Origin: Actinopolymorpha alba DSM 45243
Lineage (GTDB): Bacteria; Actinomycetota; Actinomycetes; Propionibacteriales; Actinopolymorphaceae
Reading direction: 5' to 3'
Assembly: GCF_000373925.1 (NCBI RefSeq)
Contig: NZ_KB892740.1
Location: forward strand, 1 to 64,000
Length of the DNA stretch: 64,000 nt
This document shows positions 1-8,630 of this stretch, one piece after another (within the stretch, counting starts at the first letter, position 1; every line of letters begins with the position of its first letter). The position numbers were made by a program, and so were the translations under genes. The notes beneath the pieces are model-generated. The model searched no databases. It had not been told where the DNA came from and saw only the letters and a program-made list of their open reading frames with translations.

Positions 1-312
1 CTGATCGGTGACAAAGGCTTTGCCGGCAAGGAGTTCAGCGCCCAAGCCGCGCTCGACGATGTGGCCTTCGTCCGCCCAGACCGCAGAAACGAAAAACGCC
101 GTTTCGGCAACCTCGCCGGCATCCGCCAGCTCATCGAATCGGTCTTCGACACCGGCAAAGGCCAGCTCTCCCTCGAACTACACGGCGCCCGCACCCCCGA
201 AAGCCTCTACGCCCGCATCGCCCAACGCCTCCTCGCCCTCGCAACCGCAATCTGGCACAACCACAACACCGGCACCCCCATCACCCGATCCCTCATCGCC
301 TACGACCACTGA
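1..312 (+). CDS. IS982-type transposase, C-terminal part (runs off the left edge)
   Basis: Frame 1 is open from the first base to the TGA at 310-312 and encodes about 103 residues of a DDE transposase. It begins with the GDKGF motif typical of the second catalytic Asp region and contains RQLIESVFDTGKGQL, which carries the probable catalytic Glu. It ends RSLIAYDH, an ending I associate with actinobacterial IS982-family transposases. The N-terminal half lies outside the window, so intactness cannot be judged. The inverted repeat of the element should lie just after 312 but was not delimited. It marks the left flank as a mobile or rearranged region. IS family assignment is from memory of the family. 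Confidence 0.8.
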   Translation: MIGDKGFAGKEFSAQAALDDVAFVRPDRRNEKRRFGNLAGIRQLIESVFDTGKGQLSLELHGARTPESLYARIAQRLLALATAIWHNHNTGTPITRSLIAYDH

Positions 313-385
313 GTTAGGAATCAGTCGTCTAGGGGGGCGAAGGTCAGTGGGCTCCTCGAGCGCATCCATCCTCGGCGGACAGCGC

Positions 386-2071
386 TCACCACCAGGGAGC
401 GCGCACGCTTTCAAGCTGGCCTTCGTAACGTTCCAGCCAAGCATTGAACACCAGCAAGGTGTGCAACCACATCCGCCCGCCCCACGTCCCGCTCAGGGCA
501 CGGGGGTCGGGGACGCTCGCCGGGTCGAGTCCTTGGCGTTCCGCGAGGCCGAGCAGCGAATGCCTGGCCCAGGATATGGCGGCGGCGCCGGCCGATCGCG
601 ATCGTGAGTACGCCGGGCGGGCGGGGTGCGGGTCGTTCGTGGACGGGAGTTCGGCCAACCGCGGGTCCGCGGCGTGGAGGCACTGCCGGTAGAAGTCGCC
701 GCTCGTCTTCGCCTCGAGGGGCACCGACAGCGCGGCCGCCATGACCTCGTTGTCCAGAAAGGGAACGCAGACATCGGCCTCCGGCGCGAACAGCCCGAAC
801 GGCGACAGCGAAACGCAACGGGAGGTCCTCGTGAACAGCACGGTGAGGGTGGCCTCGGCGGGGTGGCCGGCGAAACGTTCCCGCTCTGTATCGAAGTCAG
901 GCCGGGTCATCGCGCTGAGCTCGGCGACCACTTCTTCACCCACCCACGGCCGCCCACTCGCCGGTGGTTTGGCCAGCTTCGACCAGAGAACCCCACCCAA
1001 CTGGTCGAAGGTCCGGCTGGCAAGGACTGACTCGTCCACGATGCGGCTCTTCAGGAGCAGGTCACCACCGAGCCCGTCGAGGATGGATCCTCTGGCCGCC
1101 CTGAGCCGGCCGGCCATGGGTTCGAGCCAACCGTGGTAGGGCGTTTGGTACTCGACCCGCCGGAACCCGTCGCCGGTGTACGCCGGCCAGTCGTCCGGCT
1201 TCGGGTCCTCGATCTCCTGCCTGATCCCGAGGTGCCGCGCCACCGGGATGCTGAGCATGACGTCGAGATCAAGTCCGTCGTCCGGGCTGGCGGTGAACGC
1301 GGTAAGTCTCCGAGGGCCGATGACGGGCGCCGCGCAGCCAGCGACCAGGCGGGAATCCCAACCCCCGCTCAAGGTGATCGTCCAGGCACGGAATCGCTTT
1401 CGCCAGCGAGTCGGCCGGGCCGCGGCGATGGAGGTCTGGATGGCCCGTCGTACCAAGTGGACGAGCTCGTCGGGTGAAGCGGGTGGCCGCCGCGCGTCGA
1501 GCACCGAAGGGAGACGTCGAGACCTGGTCAGGTGATTGCGCGCGCGGTCCCAATGCCAGGCTGCGCCCGCCGGCATGCGTTCGATCTCCTCGAACGGCGT
1601 ACGCCATCCGATCGGGCTCTTGAGCGTGACTATCGACGCCCACGCCATCCAGTCGGCGTGAAGATGCCCGTCAGACAACCCACACAGGTTATGAATCGTC
1701 GGAGCGAAAACGATCGCGTCCCCGAACCGCCGGGCATAGAGGGGCTGCATTCCCAGCGACGCCGCATGGACTGTTGCCCCGGCGGCGGAGACTTCTACGC
1801 CAAGGGCCTCGCACGTATCTGATGCCTCCTGCCAGGTCGTCGGATGCTGACCTGGGCGTAACGGCCACCAGGCGAGTCCGTTCCGCTGCGAGCCCTGCCA
1901 GGACGCGAGCGGCGCGGAGCTCCAGACCGTGAGTCCGGGTGCTTCGAGCAGCCGCGCCAGTCCCGAGGCACAGCTGCGCTCTACCCGGCGGCGTTGGTCT
2001 TCGCTGGGCTGCCCGAGGATTCCGACGACTCGTGGAATCCGGTCTGGTTTCGATGGTTGGTTCGCCGACAT
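386..2071 (-). CDS. Asparagine-synthetase-like (AsnB/lasso-cyclase-type) ATP-dependent amide synthetase lacking the glutaminase Cys
   Basis: A 561-residue protein. The C-terminal synthetase domain carries the ATP pyrophosphatase loop SGGWDSR around residue 236 and the PFLDNEV motif typical of AsnB. The N-terminal part resembles an Ntn glutaminase fold but starts VVGILG where AsnB has the catalytic Cys2 (MCGI), so ammonia release from glutamine is not expected. This pattern is known from beta-lactam synthetases and lasso-peptide cyclases, which activate a carboxylate and close an amide with an internal amine. The ATG is preceded by GGGGGAAG at a good distance. No precursor peptide, protease or RRE gene is visible nearby, so substrate and pathway are unknown. 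It may be an orphan left by the IS rearrangement. Confidence 0.8.
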   Translation of the reverse strand: MSANQPSKPDRIPRVVGILGQPSEDQRRRVERSCASGLARLLEAPGLTVWSSAPLASWQGSQRNGLAWWPLRPGQHPTTWQEASDTCEALGVEVSAAGATVHAASLGMQPLYARRFGDAIVFAPTIHNLCGLSDGHLHADWMAWASIVTLKSPIGWRTPFEEIERMPAGAAWHWDRARNHLTRSRRLPSVLDARRPPASPDELVHLVRRAIQTSIAAARPTRWRKRFRAWTITLSGGWDSRLVAGCAAPVIGPRRLTAFTASPDDGLDLDVMLSIPVARHLGIRQEIEDPKPDDWPAYTGDGFRRVEYQTPYHGWLEPMAGRLRAARGSILDGLGGDLLLKSRIVDESVLASRTFDQLGGVLWSKLAKPPASGRPWVGEEVVAELSAMTRPDFDTERERFAGHPAEATLTVLFTRTSRCVSLSPFGLFAPEADVCVPFLDNEVMAAALSVPLEAKTSGDFYRQCLHAADPRLAELPSTNDPHPARPAYSRSRSAGAAAISWARHSLLGLAERQGLDPASVPDPRALSGTWGGRMWLHTLLVFNAWLERYEGQLESVRAPWW

Positions 2072-2211
2072 GAAACTTCCCCCGCTGATTCATGCCTTTT
2101 CTCCCCGTCGATCCCGACTCGTACACCTCGGCCCGGCCGGCGCCATAACAGTAGGCTTCGTCGTCAGATCACGTCAGATGTGGTGAAGGGCTCATCAAGG
2201 TTGAGGAAGTC

Positions 2212-2709
2212 TTGTGGTCGACGACCCAGCCAGCGTTGAAGGTGCCGCACCGGATCGACCTGGTGCGATCGGCCGTACTTCCGCCGACTGATCAGATCAC
2301 CTGCGCGTTCGTGCTCACGATCGGTCGTTCTGGGCGCGTCCTTCTCGCCTACGTCGACCGGCCTGGTCGGGGATGGGATGTTCCCGGTGGCCATCTCGAT
2401 CCCGGCGAAACACCACAAGCGGCCGCGCTCCGCGAACTCAGGGAAGAGACCGGGTTCGCTTTGACCGAGGAAGACTTGTCCGTCATTGGCTGGACGCGAT
2501 TCAGTCTCGCTGAGCGGCCGCCTGGCTACCGCTACCCGTATCCGCTCAGCTACCTGGTGTTCTTCGTCGCTCGCAGCGATAACGACGATCCGCCGACCAA
2601 ACCCGAGCCTGGGTCAGAGTGCACGGCCGCTGGCTGGCTGACCGTCGCCGAGGTGGAAGAACAATGCACGAACCCGGACTGGCTGCCACTCCTGAAAGGG
2701 TGGATTTGA
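2212..2709 (+). CDS. NUDIX hydrolase
   Basis: A 165-residue protein with a complete Nudix box: GHLDPGE, then REL, then REETG, matching GX5EX7REUXEEXGU. The box binds Mg2+ and hydrolyses nucleoside-diphosphate derivatives; the substrate cannot be told from sequence. TTG at 2212 is chosen because GAGG lies five bases upstream and no better in-frame start exists; this is the least certain part. It reads divergently from the AsnB-like gene and converges on the methyltransferase, with only 37 bases between the stop codons. A sanitising or nucleotide-sugar/ADP-ribose role is possible but not shown. Confidence 0.85.
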   Translation: MWSTTQPALKVPHRIDLVRSAVLPPTDQITCAFVLTIGRSGRVLLAYVDRPGRGWDVPGGHLDPGETPQAAALRELREETGFALTEEDLSVIGWTRFSLAERPPGYRYPYPLSYLVFFVARSDNDDPPTKPEPGSECTAAGWLTVAEVEEQCTNPDWLPLLKGWI

Positions 2710-2746
2710 CAACGGCCGAAGGCCGTTGGGGAGTTGTGGTCGCCAA

Positions 2747-3532
2747 CTACCTGCGGACTCCACGGACGGAGAACATCGCAGGTAGGTCGTATCGCGCCGA
2801 CCCGGTGTCGAGTTGCGGAATAGGCATGAGGTACGCCTCCGCGGCCGGAAACTCGTGGAGAAAATCGATCTCAATGCCGGCCTGAATCAAGGCGGTGACG
2901 ATATCTCCGAGAGTGTGTGTCCACTCCCGCGACTCCTTGTTCTCCAGCACAGCATCGGGAACGGCGTACGATCCATCCGCTACGACAACAGTTGGTTCTG
3001 GGCTGTAGAAGTAACTGCGGTGAAGCTTCAGTCCGTCCTCGGTTTGGGTAACTGAGTTCGCAAGCGGGTGGTAGTCGAGGAGGTAGAAGACACCGCCTGG
3101 CTTGAGGAGCCGAGCGCAGGTGTCCGCCCACGCCGACAGGTCCTGGATCCACATCATGACGCCCTTGGACTTGAACACGATGTCGAAGGTTTCATCAAGG
3201 TAGTCGGCGGCTTGGAGTACGTCACAGCAGACGAACTGAGCCTTAGTCTGCACCTGCTCGGCTAGCTGGCGTGCGATACCGATAGCTTCGGAGGAGAAGT
3301 CGACCCCGGTGACCTGGGCACCTCTCTGCGCCCACGACAACGTATCCATCCCGAAGTGACACATGAGGTGAAGCAGCCGCTTGCCGGCGACCTCGCCCAC
3401 CTCTTCAATCTCCAGGTCCCCGAGCTTGCTCTCGCCCTGGAGGAATGCCTTGACGTCGTAATGGCTGGAACTGGCATGCAGTGGTGTCAGTTCGTCCCAC
3501 ACCCTCTGATTAACCGCCGTATGCGAATCCAC
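2747..3532 (-). CDS. SAM-dependent class I methyltransferase
   Basis: A 261-residue protein. Motif I is recognisable as LLHLMCHFGMDTLSWA followed by VTGVDFSSEAI (acidic residue binding the SAM ribose), then CDVLQ and KPGGVFYLLDYHP. These define the class I Rossmann methyltransferase fold. The substrate is not predictable; the family includes small-molecule, ubiquinone-like and tRNA enzymes. The start is GTG at 3532, without a clear Shine-Dalgarno sequence, so the first residues are uncertain. It is convergent with the NUDIX gene and upstream of, but not clearly co-transcribed with, the two-component genes. Confidence 0.8.
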   Translation of the reverse strand: MDSHTAVNQRVWDELTPLHASSSHYDVKAFLQGESKLGDLEIEEVGEVAGKRLLHLMCHFGMDTLSWAQRGAQVTGVDFSSEAIGIARQLAEQVQTKAQFVCCDVLQAADYLDETFDIVFKSKGVMMWIQDLSAWADTCARLLKPGGVFYLLDYHPLANSVTQTEDGLKLHRSYFYSPEPTVVVADGSYAVPDAVLENKESREWTHTLGDIVTALIQAGIEIDFLHEFPAAEAYLMPIPQLDTGSARYDLPAMFSVRGVRR

Positions 3533-3633
3533 GAAGGTGAGGCTGCCACAATGCCTGGTAGTTGGCGACAGCTTTGATCAGCTCTTGCCCGCTCCTCAAC
3601 CGGCTGGTCATCGGCCGGGCGGCAGACCTGCCG

Positions 3634-4995
3634 TCACGCAAGACGCATTTCGGAACTTGCGGCTGGTAAGAGGATGGCGAAGGTCGCGCCGCTGGCCGTC
3701 GACACATGATGAACGTCTCCACCCGCACTGCGGGCGAGCCTTCTGGCGAGCGGAAGCCCGAGTCCGGCACCGTCGTGCCCGTCGTCGGGATCGTGGCGCC
3801 AGCCGGGGGTGAACGCGGCCTCCGCCACCTGGTCGGCGAGGCCAGGCCCGTCATCTTCGATCAGAATCTCCACGGCGGATTCCGCTCGTCGCACGGACAG
3901 GTGAACCTCGCGGTGAGCATGGCGTACCGCGTTGTCGAGGACTGGACTGAGTACGCGCTCGAGGATGTCAGCACTGACGCCGCACTCCAGCGGCCCGCTG
4001 TCGACCCCGGAAAGCTCGATCGAGGGCACGCCGCCGACCTGTCGTTGCTCGACCATGGCGGCAAGGACCTCGGCCACGATGCAGCTGCCCGGCGGGGTGA
4101 CCGCCTCCGCGCGCGCGGAGACCAGCAGGGTCTCGATGATCTGGCCCATGCGTTCGGCGCTGTCGCGGATGGATACGTGGGCCGACTGGAGTTCGTCCCG
4201 AGAGCGCGGTCTGCACAGGAGGAGCTCGGTCTCGGCGGTGATGCGCGCGAGCGGTGTACGGAGTTCGTGGGACAGCTCGGCGGAGAGTTGCTGCTCGTGT
4301 CGGAGTACGGCTGAGAGCCGATCGAGGAGGCCGTCGAGACTGCGTGCGAGGTCCTCGAGCTCGGCCGGCCGGCCGGCGGTGCCGAAGCGCTGGGTGACGT
4401 CCTGGGCGCTCCACTCGGCGGCTTGATGGGCCATCCGGTATACCGGGGCAAGCGTGCGTTTGACCGTCAGGCGCGCTACGACGTACACGCCCGCCAGCAG
4501 GAGCCCGGCAAGGGCGGCGGAGCCGATAAGAGCAATGCGGGCCGTCCGCTGGTAAGGATCGAGGTCGACGGCCGCGACGACTGTGCCGACCTGACGGTGC
4601 CCGAGGCGCAAGGGCAGCGCATACATCCGCGTCGCGCCCGGCCCTTGGCTGTCCTGGAAACGCTCACCGCGATTCGCGAGGCTCTCCACCAAGCGTTGCG
4701 GTGTCGTTGTCCTGCTGGCATCTGGTTCGAGCAGGCGGGGACCCTCGAAGATCCAGATCCCGGTGTCGAGGGCCGTGTCGTTGGGAGCTTCACGAACCCC
4801 GAGCGTCCCGTCTGAGCGGATGTCGATCGTGGCCTGCGCGGCTTCGGCTCTTGTTCGGAGCAGGTCGTCTGCCTGGCTCCGGAGCTGGTGCCCGAGTCCG
4901 TAGTTGAACGCAACCGTCAGGATGGCCACCCACATGGTGACGGTGAGCAGACCAACCAGAGCCAGCCGGCCACGCAGGGTCGAGGGGCGGGTCAT
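3634..4995 (-). CDS. Sensor histidine kinase
   Basis: A 453-residue membrane kinase. Order: transmembrane helix about residues 13-32, extracytoplasmic sensor about 35-150, second helix about 150-172, HAMP linker, then the H box SHELRTPLARI (phospho-acceptor His), N box VLDNAVRHA, and G boxes DDGPGL and GAGLGLPLARRLA. The start is ATG at 4995, which overlaps the response-regulator stop by four bases (ATGA). Longer upstream reading is therefore unlikely. Together with the regulator it forms a classic OmpR-type two-component pair. The signal is unknown; the likely target is the divergent COG4705 membrane gene, since phased repeats lie between them. Confidence 0.9.
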   Translation of the reverse strand: MTRPSTLRGRLALVGLLTVTMWVAILTVAFNYGLGHQLRSQADDLLRTRAEAAQATIDIRSDGTLGVREAPNDTALDTGIWIFEGPRLLEPDASRTTTPQRLVESLANRGERFQDSQGPGATRMYALPLRLGHRQVGTVVAAVDLDPYQRTARIALIGSAALAGLLLAGVYVVARLTVKRTLAPVYRMAHQAAEWSAQDVTQRFGTAGRPAELEDLARSLDGLLDRLSAVLRHEQQLSAELSHELRTPLARITAETELLLCRPRSRDELQSAHVSIRDSAERMGQIIETLLVSARAEAVTPPGSCIVAEVLAAMVEQRQVGGVPSIELSGVDSGPLECGVSADILERVLSPVLDNAVRHAHREVHLSVRRAESAVEILIEDDGPGLADQVAEAAFTPGWRHDPDDGHDGAGLGLPLARRLARSAGGDVHHVSTASGATFAILLPAASSEMRLA

Positions 4996-5669
4996 GTGAG
5001 GCGGTATCCGAGTCCGCGGGAGGTCTCCAGGCAAACCGTCGCTCCGACGTCGCGCAGCTTTCGGCGCAGCCTGGCGATGTACTGGTCGAGTGTGTTGTCG
5101 GCGACGATCGCGCCGTCCGGCCACCCGACCGCCAGTAGTTGGTGCCGGCGTACGACCGAACCGCGCGCCGAGACGAGCCGGGCCAGCAGCCTGAACTCCG
5201 TCGGGGTCAAGGCGACGATCCGTTCCCGTACACCCATCTCATGGCTCACCGGATCCAGCCGCAGGTCGTCGGCGATCGCGGATGGTTCGCGCTCGGTGCG
5301 GCGTAGCGCGGCGTGGAGGCGGGCGACCAGTTCGGCGAAGTGGAATGGCTTGACGAGGTAGTCGTCGCCGCCCGCGGAGAACCCGGAGAGCCGGTCAGTG
5401 ATCCCGTCACGCGCGGTGAGGAAGACCACCGGCACAGTGACACCGCGGGCTCGGAACGCCTGGCACAGGTCGCGGCCGTCGGAGTCAGGCAGACCGATGT
5501 CGATGATGATCGCGTCGACGTCGGGAACGTGAGTACGCAGGGCGCCCGCACCATTACTGGCCGAGATGACACTGAAGTCCGCCTCGCGGAGCCCACGGAC
5601 CAGAATGTCCCTGAGCTCATGATTGTCCTCGACGACAAGGACCGTGGCGGCAGTCGTCATCTGCGTCAT
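4992..5669 (-). CDS. OmpR-family response regulator
   Basis: About 225 residues from ATG 5669. An upstream GTG at 5693 and an ATG at 5660 are alternatives; GGGGA four bases before 5669 supports it. The receiver domain has VVEDN acidic residues, phospho-acceptor Asp57 in IIIDIGLPDSDG, Thr in LTARDG and Lys in LVKPFHF. A C-terminal winged helix contains LTPTEFRLLARL and the RRKLRD recognition region. It receives phosphate from the downstream kinase, to which it is translationally coupled. It probably binds TCAGGTT repeats in its own divergent promoter region, controlling both itself and the membrane gene. Confidence 0.9.
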   Translation of the reverse strand: MTQMTTAATVLVVEDNHELRDILVRGLREADFSVISASNGAGALRTHVPDVDAIIIDIGLPDSDGRDLCQAFRARGVTVPVVFLTARDGITDRLSGFSAGGDDYLVKPFHFAELVARLHAALRRTEREPSAIADDLRLDPVSHEMGVRERIVALTPTEFRLLARLVSARGSVVRRHQLLAVGWPDGAIVADNTLDQYIARLRRKLRDVGATVCLETSRGLGYRLT

Positions 5670-5733
5670 TATCCCCAGCAGGTCTTGGATCACCCCACCA
5701 ACTGCCGTGCCTGGAGTGGTCCCGCCGCGCTGC

Positions 5734-5759
5734 TCAGGTTGTTTTCAGGTTCCCTGAAC
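5734..5759. promoter_or_regulatory. Candidate response-regulator box between the two-component system and COG4705 gene
   Basis: Two identical heptamers TCAGGTT begin at 5734 and 5745, exactly 11 bases apart, as expected for tandem binding of an OmpR-type regulator to one DNA face. A reversed partial copy (CCTGAAC) follows at 5753-5759. The site is 14 bases before the ATG of the membrane gene and about 65 bases upstream of the regulator start. Binding is inferred, not shown. Confidence 0.5.
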
Positions 5760-5772
5760 GACGCTCGCACCC

Positions 5773-6573
5773 ATGACGAGCAACACGCATCTGGGTGTCC
5801 CACGGCCAGGAGCCCGGCAGATGCTGAACAAGGTTCCAGAGATCACGATCTACTTCTGGATCATCAAGGTCCTGTGTACGACCGTGGGTGAGACCGCGGC
5901 GGACTACCTGAACGAAAACCTCCATCTCGGTCTAACCAACACGAGCTACGTGATGAGCGTGCTCCTGATCGTGGCGCTGGTCTTCCAGTTCAGGTCGAGG
6001 AAGTACGCACCCGGCCTCTACTGGCTCGTGGTTGTTTTGATCAGCATCGTGGGCACGCTGATCACTGACAATCTGACGGACAACTTCGAGGTCGCGCTGG
6101 AAACGACCACCATCGTTTTCACCGTCGCGCTCGCGGCGACGTTCGCGGTGTGGTACGCAAGTGAGCGGACGCTGTCCATCCACACCATCTACACGTCCCG
6201 GCGAGAAGCCTTCTACTGGTTGGCGATCCTGTTCACCTTCGCCCTGGGTACGGCGGCGGGTGACCTGGTGGCCGAGCGGCTCAACTTGGGCTACTGGATC
6301 TCGGCACTGATGTTCGGCGCGGCAATCGCGCTAGTCGCCCTCGCGCACTTCCGCCTTAGTCTCAAGCCCGTTCCGGCCTTCTGGATGGCGTACATCCTGA
6401 CCCGGCCGCTCGGCGCCTCGCTCGGCGACTACCTCTCCCAATCGCGCCAGGACGGCGGTCTTGGTCTGGGTACGGTCGGGACCAGCTCGCTCTTCCTCGT
6501 CACGATCCTCGGGCTCGTCATCTATCTGACCTTCACCAGAAGGGACGAGCGCCAGGCAGAGGAACTCGCCTGA
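5773..6573 (+). CDS. COG4705-type multi-spanning membrane protein
   Basis: A 266-residue, very hydrophobic protein with about eight transmembrane segments. I recognise it as the uncharacterised membrane-anchored family COG4705. It has four internal repeats, each with a glycine then an acidic residue in a helix: VGETAADYL (38-46), VGTLITDNL (93-101), LGTAAGDLV (158-166) and LGASLGDYL (213-221). Such repeated intramembrane acidic motifs suggest a pore or ion-binding path, but the function is not known to me. ATG 5773 is used; ATG 5821 is an alternative that removes a polar N-terminus. It lies divergent from a two-component system whose probable box overlaps this promoter, so it is likely the regulated effector. 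Confidence 0.75.
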   Translation: MTSNTHLGVPRPGARQMLNKVPEITIYFWIIKVLCTTVGETAADYLNENLHLGLTNTSYVMSVLLIVALVFQFRSRKYAPGLYWLVVVLISIVGTLITDNLTDNFEVALETTTIVFTVALAATFAVWYASERTLSIHTIYTSRREAFYWLAILFTFALGTAAGDLVAERLNLGYWISALMFGAAIALVALAHFRLSLKPVPAFWMAYILTRPLGASLGDYLSQSRQDGGLGLGTVGTSSLFLVTILGLVIYLTFTRRDERQAEELA

Positions 6574-6615
6574 GAACTCCTCATCTGGCCCCCACGTACC
6601 TGGCGGCTTGCGACT

Positions 6616-6665
6616 GACTTGGCGGAGGAGTTTCGGCAAAGAAGCCGAGGCACCTCCGCCAAGTC
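6616..6665. terminator. Long hairpin, probable terminator after the COG4705 gene
   Basis: A perfect 13-bp inverted repeat (6616-6628 with 6653-6665, GACTTGGCGGAGG) encloses an inner 5-bp stem (TCGGC/GCCGA at 6633-6637 and 6644-6648). No U-tract follows, as is common in actinomycetes. It lies 43 bases after the stop codon and 120 before the next gene. Confidence 0.6.
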
Positions 6666-6785
6666 GGTTCCGGCTCCCCGCAACATTCCACGGTCTGTCT
6701 ATACGAGGGTTTTGAATAGCCCTCCATTCGAGCCGGGTGCGACCGACCATGTCCCTCTGTCGGTACCTTCTGGCAGCCTGCGCGC

Positions 6786-7610
6786 ATGGATAACGGTGAG
6801 CTGATCGATGTAGGAGAAGTGACGCTGTTCGTCCGCCGGCTTGGTCAGCGGCGGGAAGACAAGCCCTCGTTGGTAGTGCTGCACGGCGGCCCAGACATCG
6901 GCCACAGCTACCTGCTGCCCGGGTTCGAACCCTTGGCCCGTGACCATCACGTGGTTCTGTTCGACTTCCGCGGTTGCGGACGGAGCAGCCGAAACCTGCC
7001 AGAAGATGCTCTGCAACCGGAGTCCGTCATCGAAGACGCCCACCGGCTGATCGACATCCTTGAGCTGGGGCAAGTGGACCTGCTCGGCTTTTCGACCGGA
7101 GGGCGCGCCGCCGTACAGTTCGTGGACAAGCATCCCGACCAGGTACGCCGAGTCATACTCGCCTCCACCTCGGCGTACAGCAGCGCTGACAACGAGCCGT
7201 ACCTTGAGAACTGGGAGGAGTACCAACGGCGCCGCGCCGCTGAGGAAGCCCAGAATTGGGCGCTACGAAACTCGACGATCTTCGTCTGGGATCTGGAGCT
7301 GGCGCCCGCGTATCTCAACCTGCTGGACGGCCTGGACGAGGGCGACTGGAGCTACGAGGCCTATCTCGCCGGGCGAATGCATCCATGGTTCTCAGGTGAC
7401 CCCGAGGAGATCCTGCGAGCATCGGGCAAACCGATCCTCATCCTGCACGGCGATAAGGACATGGGCTTCCCCCTACAGCTGGCCCACCGCCTCCACGCGT
7501 CGGTGCCCAACAGCGACCTGGCGATCATCGAGAACGCCGCCCACATGTGCCACTTCGAGAAGCCCGACATCTGGTCACAGCACATCCGGGAGTTCCTGAG
7601 CCGCAAGTGA
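6786..7610 (+). CDS. Alpha/beta-fold hydrolase (proline-iminopeptidase-like)
   Basis: A 274-residue protein. HGGPD forms the oxyanion region, GFSTG is the nucleophile elbow with catalytic Ser near residue 100, ILHGDKD supplies the Asp, and NAAHMCHFEKPD the catalytic His. The FRGCGRS segment also fits the proline iminopeptidase branch. No signal peptide is seen, so it is cytoplasmic. ATG at 6786 fits the family length. The substrate is unknown; it stands alone between a terminator hairpin and the convergent SDR gene. Confidence 0.85.
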   Translation: MDNGELIDVGEVTLFVRRLGQRREDKPSLVVLHGGPDIGHSYLLPGFEPLARDHHVVLFDFRGCGRSSRNLPEDALQPESVIEDAHRLIDILELGQVDLLGFSTGGRAAVQFVDKHPDQVRRVILASTSAYSSADNEPYLENWEEYQRRRAAEEAQNWALRNSTIFVWDLELAPAYLNLLDGLDEGDWSYEAYLAGRMHPWFSGDPEEILRASGKPILILHGDKDMGFPLQLAHRLHASVPNSDLAIIENAAHMCHFEKPDIWSQHIREFLSRK

Positions 7611-7676
7611 GTCTCCTGCGGTCGTAGCATCAGCACAGACAACGGCCGGAGCCTGTTGGTTGTCCCTGCCGGGTAT

Positions 7677-8438
7677 TCATGAGAAGACGAACTGCTGCCC
7701 ACCGTCGATGTCGTACGTCGCGCCGGTGAGCGCAGTGTTGCTCATGATGTGCACGGCGAGTGCGGCGACGTCGGTAGGGCCGACGACGCGGCCGATCGGG
7801 AGCGTCGCCCGCAGTTCGTTCCGGCGTTCCTCCAGTCGATCGCCGAGTAGCGAGACCGACAACGGGGTGTCGACGAAGCCGGCGGCGATGAGATTGACGC
7901 GAACCGGCGCGAGCTCAAGCGCGAGGGCTGCCGCGAACGCAGGAAGTGCGGCGGTGGCGGCCGAGGCGATCCCGAGGCCGCGAGTGACGCGCCGGGCGCC
8001 GGTCCCGCCCATGAGCAGCAATGTGCCCCCAGGCCTCATCTTGGCGGCGGCGTTGCGCGCGACCTCGAGCGCCAACACCACGTGTTCGCTGATTGCCTGG
8101 CGCACCTGTTCTGAGTCCATCTCGAGCAGCGGCCCGTATCGCGGGCCACCCGCCGTGACCATGACATGGTCGATCGGGGTTGGAAGGTCGTGGAAGAACC
8201 TCGCTACGGAAGCCGCGTCGCTGGCGTCGAAGGCCGCGGTGCGTTGCGCGTCGACTTCCAGCGCCGCTTGCTCGAGCCGGTCGGGATTGCGGCCAGTGAG
8301 AATGACATCGGCACCCTCAGCCCGCGCACGTCGAGCTGTTTCAAGCCCGATGCCCGCACTGCCGCCGATCACGACGACGGTCTGTCCGAGTAGTTCTGGT
8401 TCGCGCTGGGCGGAGGTAGGAGTGGTTGCGCTGGTCAT
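7677..8438 (-). CDS. SDR-family Rossmann protein without the usual Tyr-x-x-x-Lys
   Basis: A 253-residue protein of classical SDR length. The dinucleotide-binding GGSAGIG near residues 25-31, the TGRN segment after beta-2 and AAGFVDTPLS near the end are typical. Where active SDRs have Ser-Tyr-x-x-x-Lys, this sequence reads GLGIASAATAALPAF, lacking both Tyr and Lys. It may therefore bind NAD(P) without ordinary redox catalysis, or use other residues. CGGAGGAG precedes the ATG. The gene is monocistronic as far as visible, convergent with the alpha/beta hydrolase. Fold assignment is firm; enzymatic activity is doubtful. Confidence 0.8.
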   Translation of the reverse strand: MTSATTPTSAQREPELLGQTVVVIGGSAGIGLETARRARAEGADVILTGRNPDRLEQAALEVDAQRTAAFDASDAASVARFFHDLPTPIDHVMVTAGGPRYGPLLEMDSEQVRQAISEHVVLALEVARNAAAKMRPGGTLLLMGGTGARRVTRGLGIASAATAALPAFAAALALELAPVRVNLIAAGFVDTPLSVSLLGDRLEERRNELRATLPIGRVVGPTDVAALAVHIMSNTALTGATYDIDGGQQFVFS

Positions 8439-8630
8439 GGCTCCTCCGATCGGCGGTGCCAGCGACCAGTCAACCGATCGCCGGCGGCGCTTGTGAGCAG
8501 AAGTCCCACACCGCCTTTCTCACCCCGACAGGCTCCGCCTCGACGAGGAATATCGCCCAGCTGACCGGGTTGAACCCGGGCCGTACGACCCGACCTCACA
8601 AGTCCAGTGGGGGAGCATGCACGCATCGTT

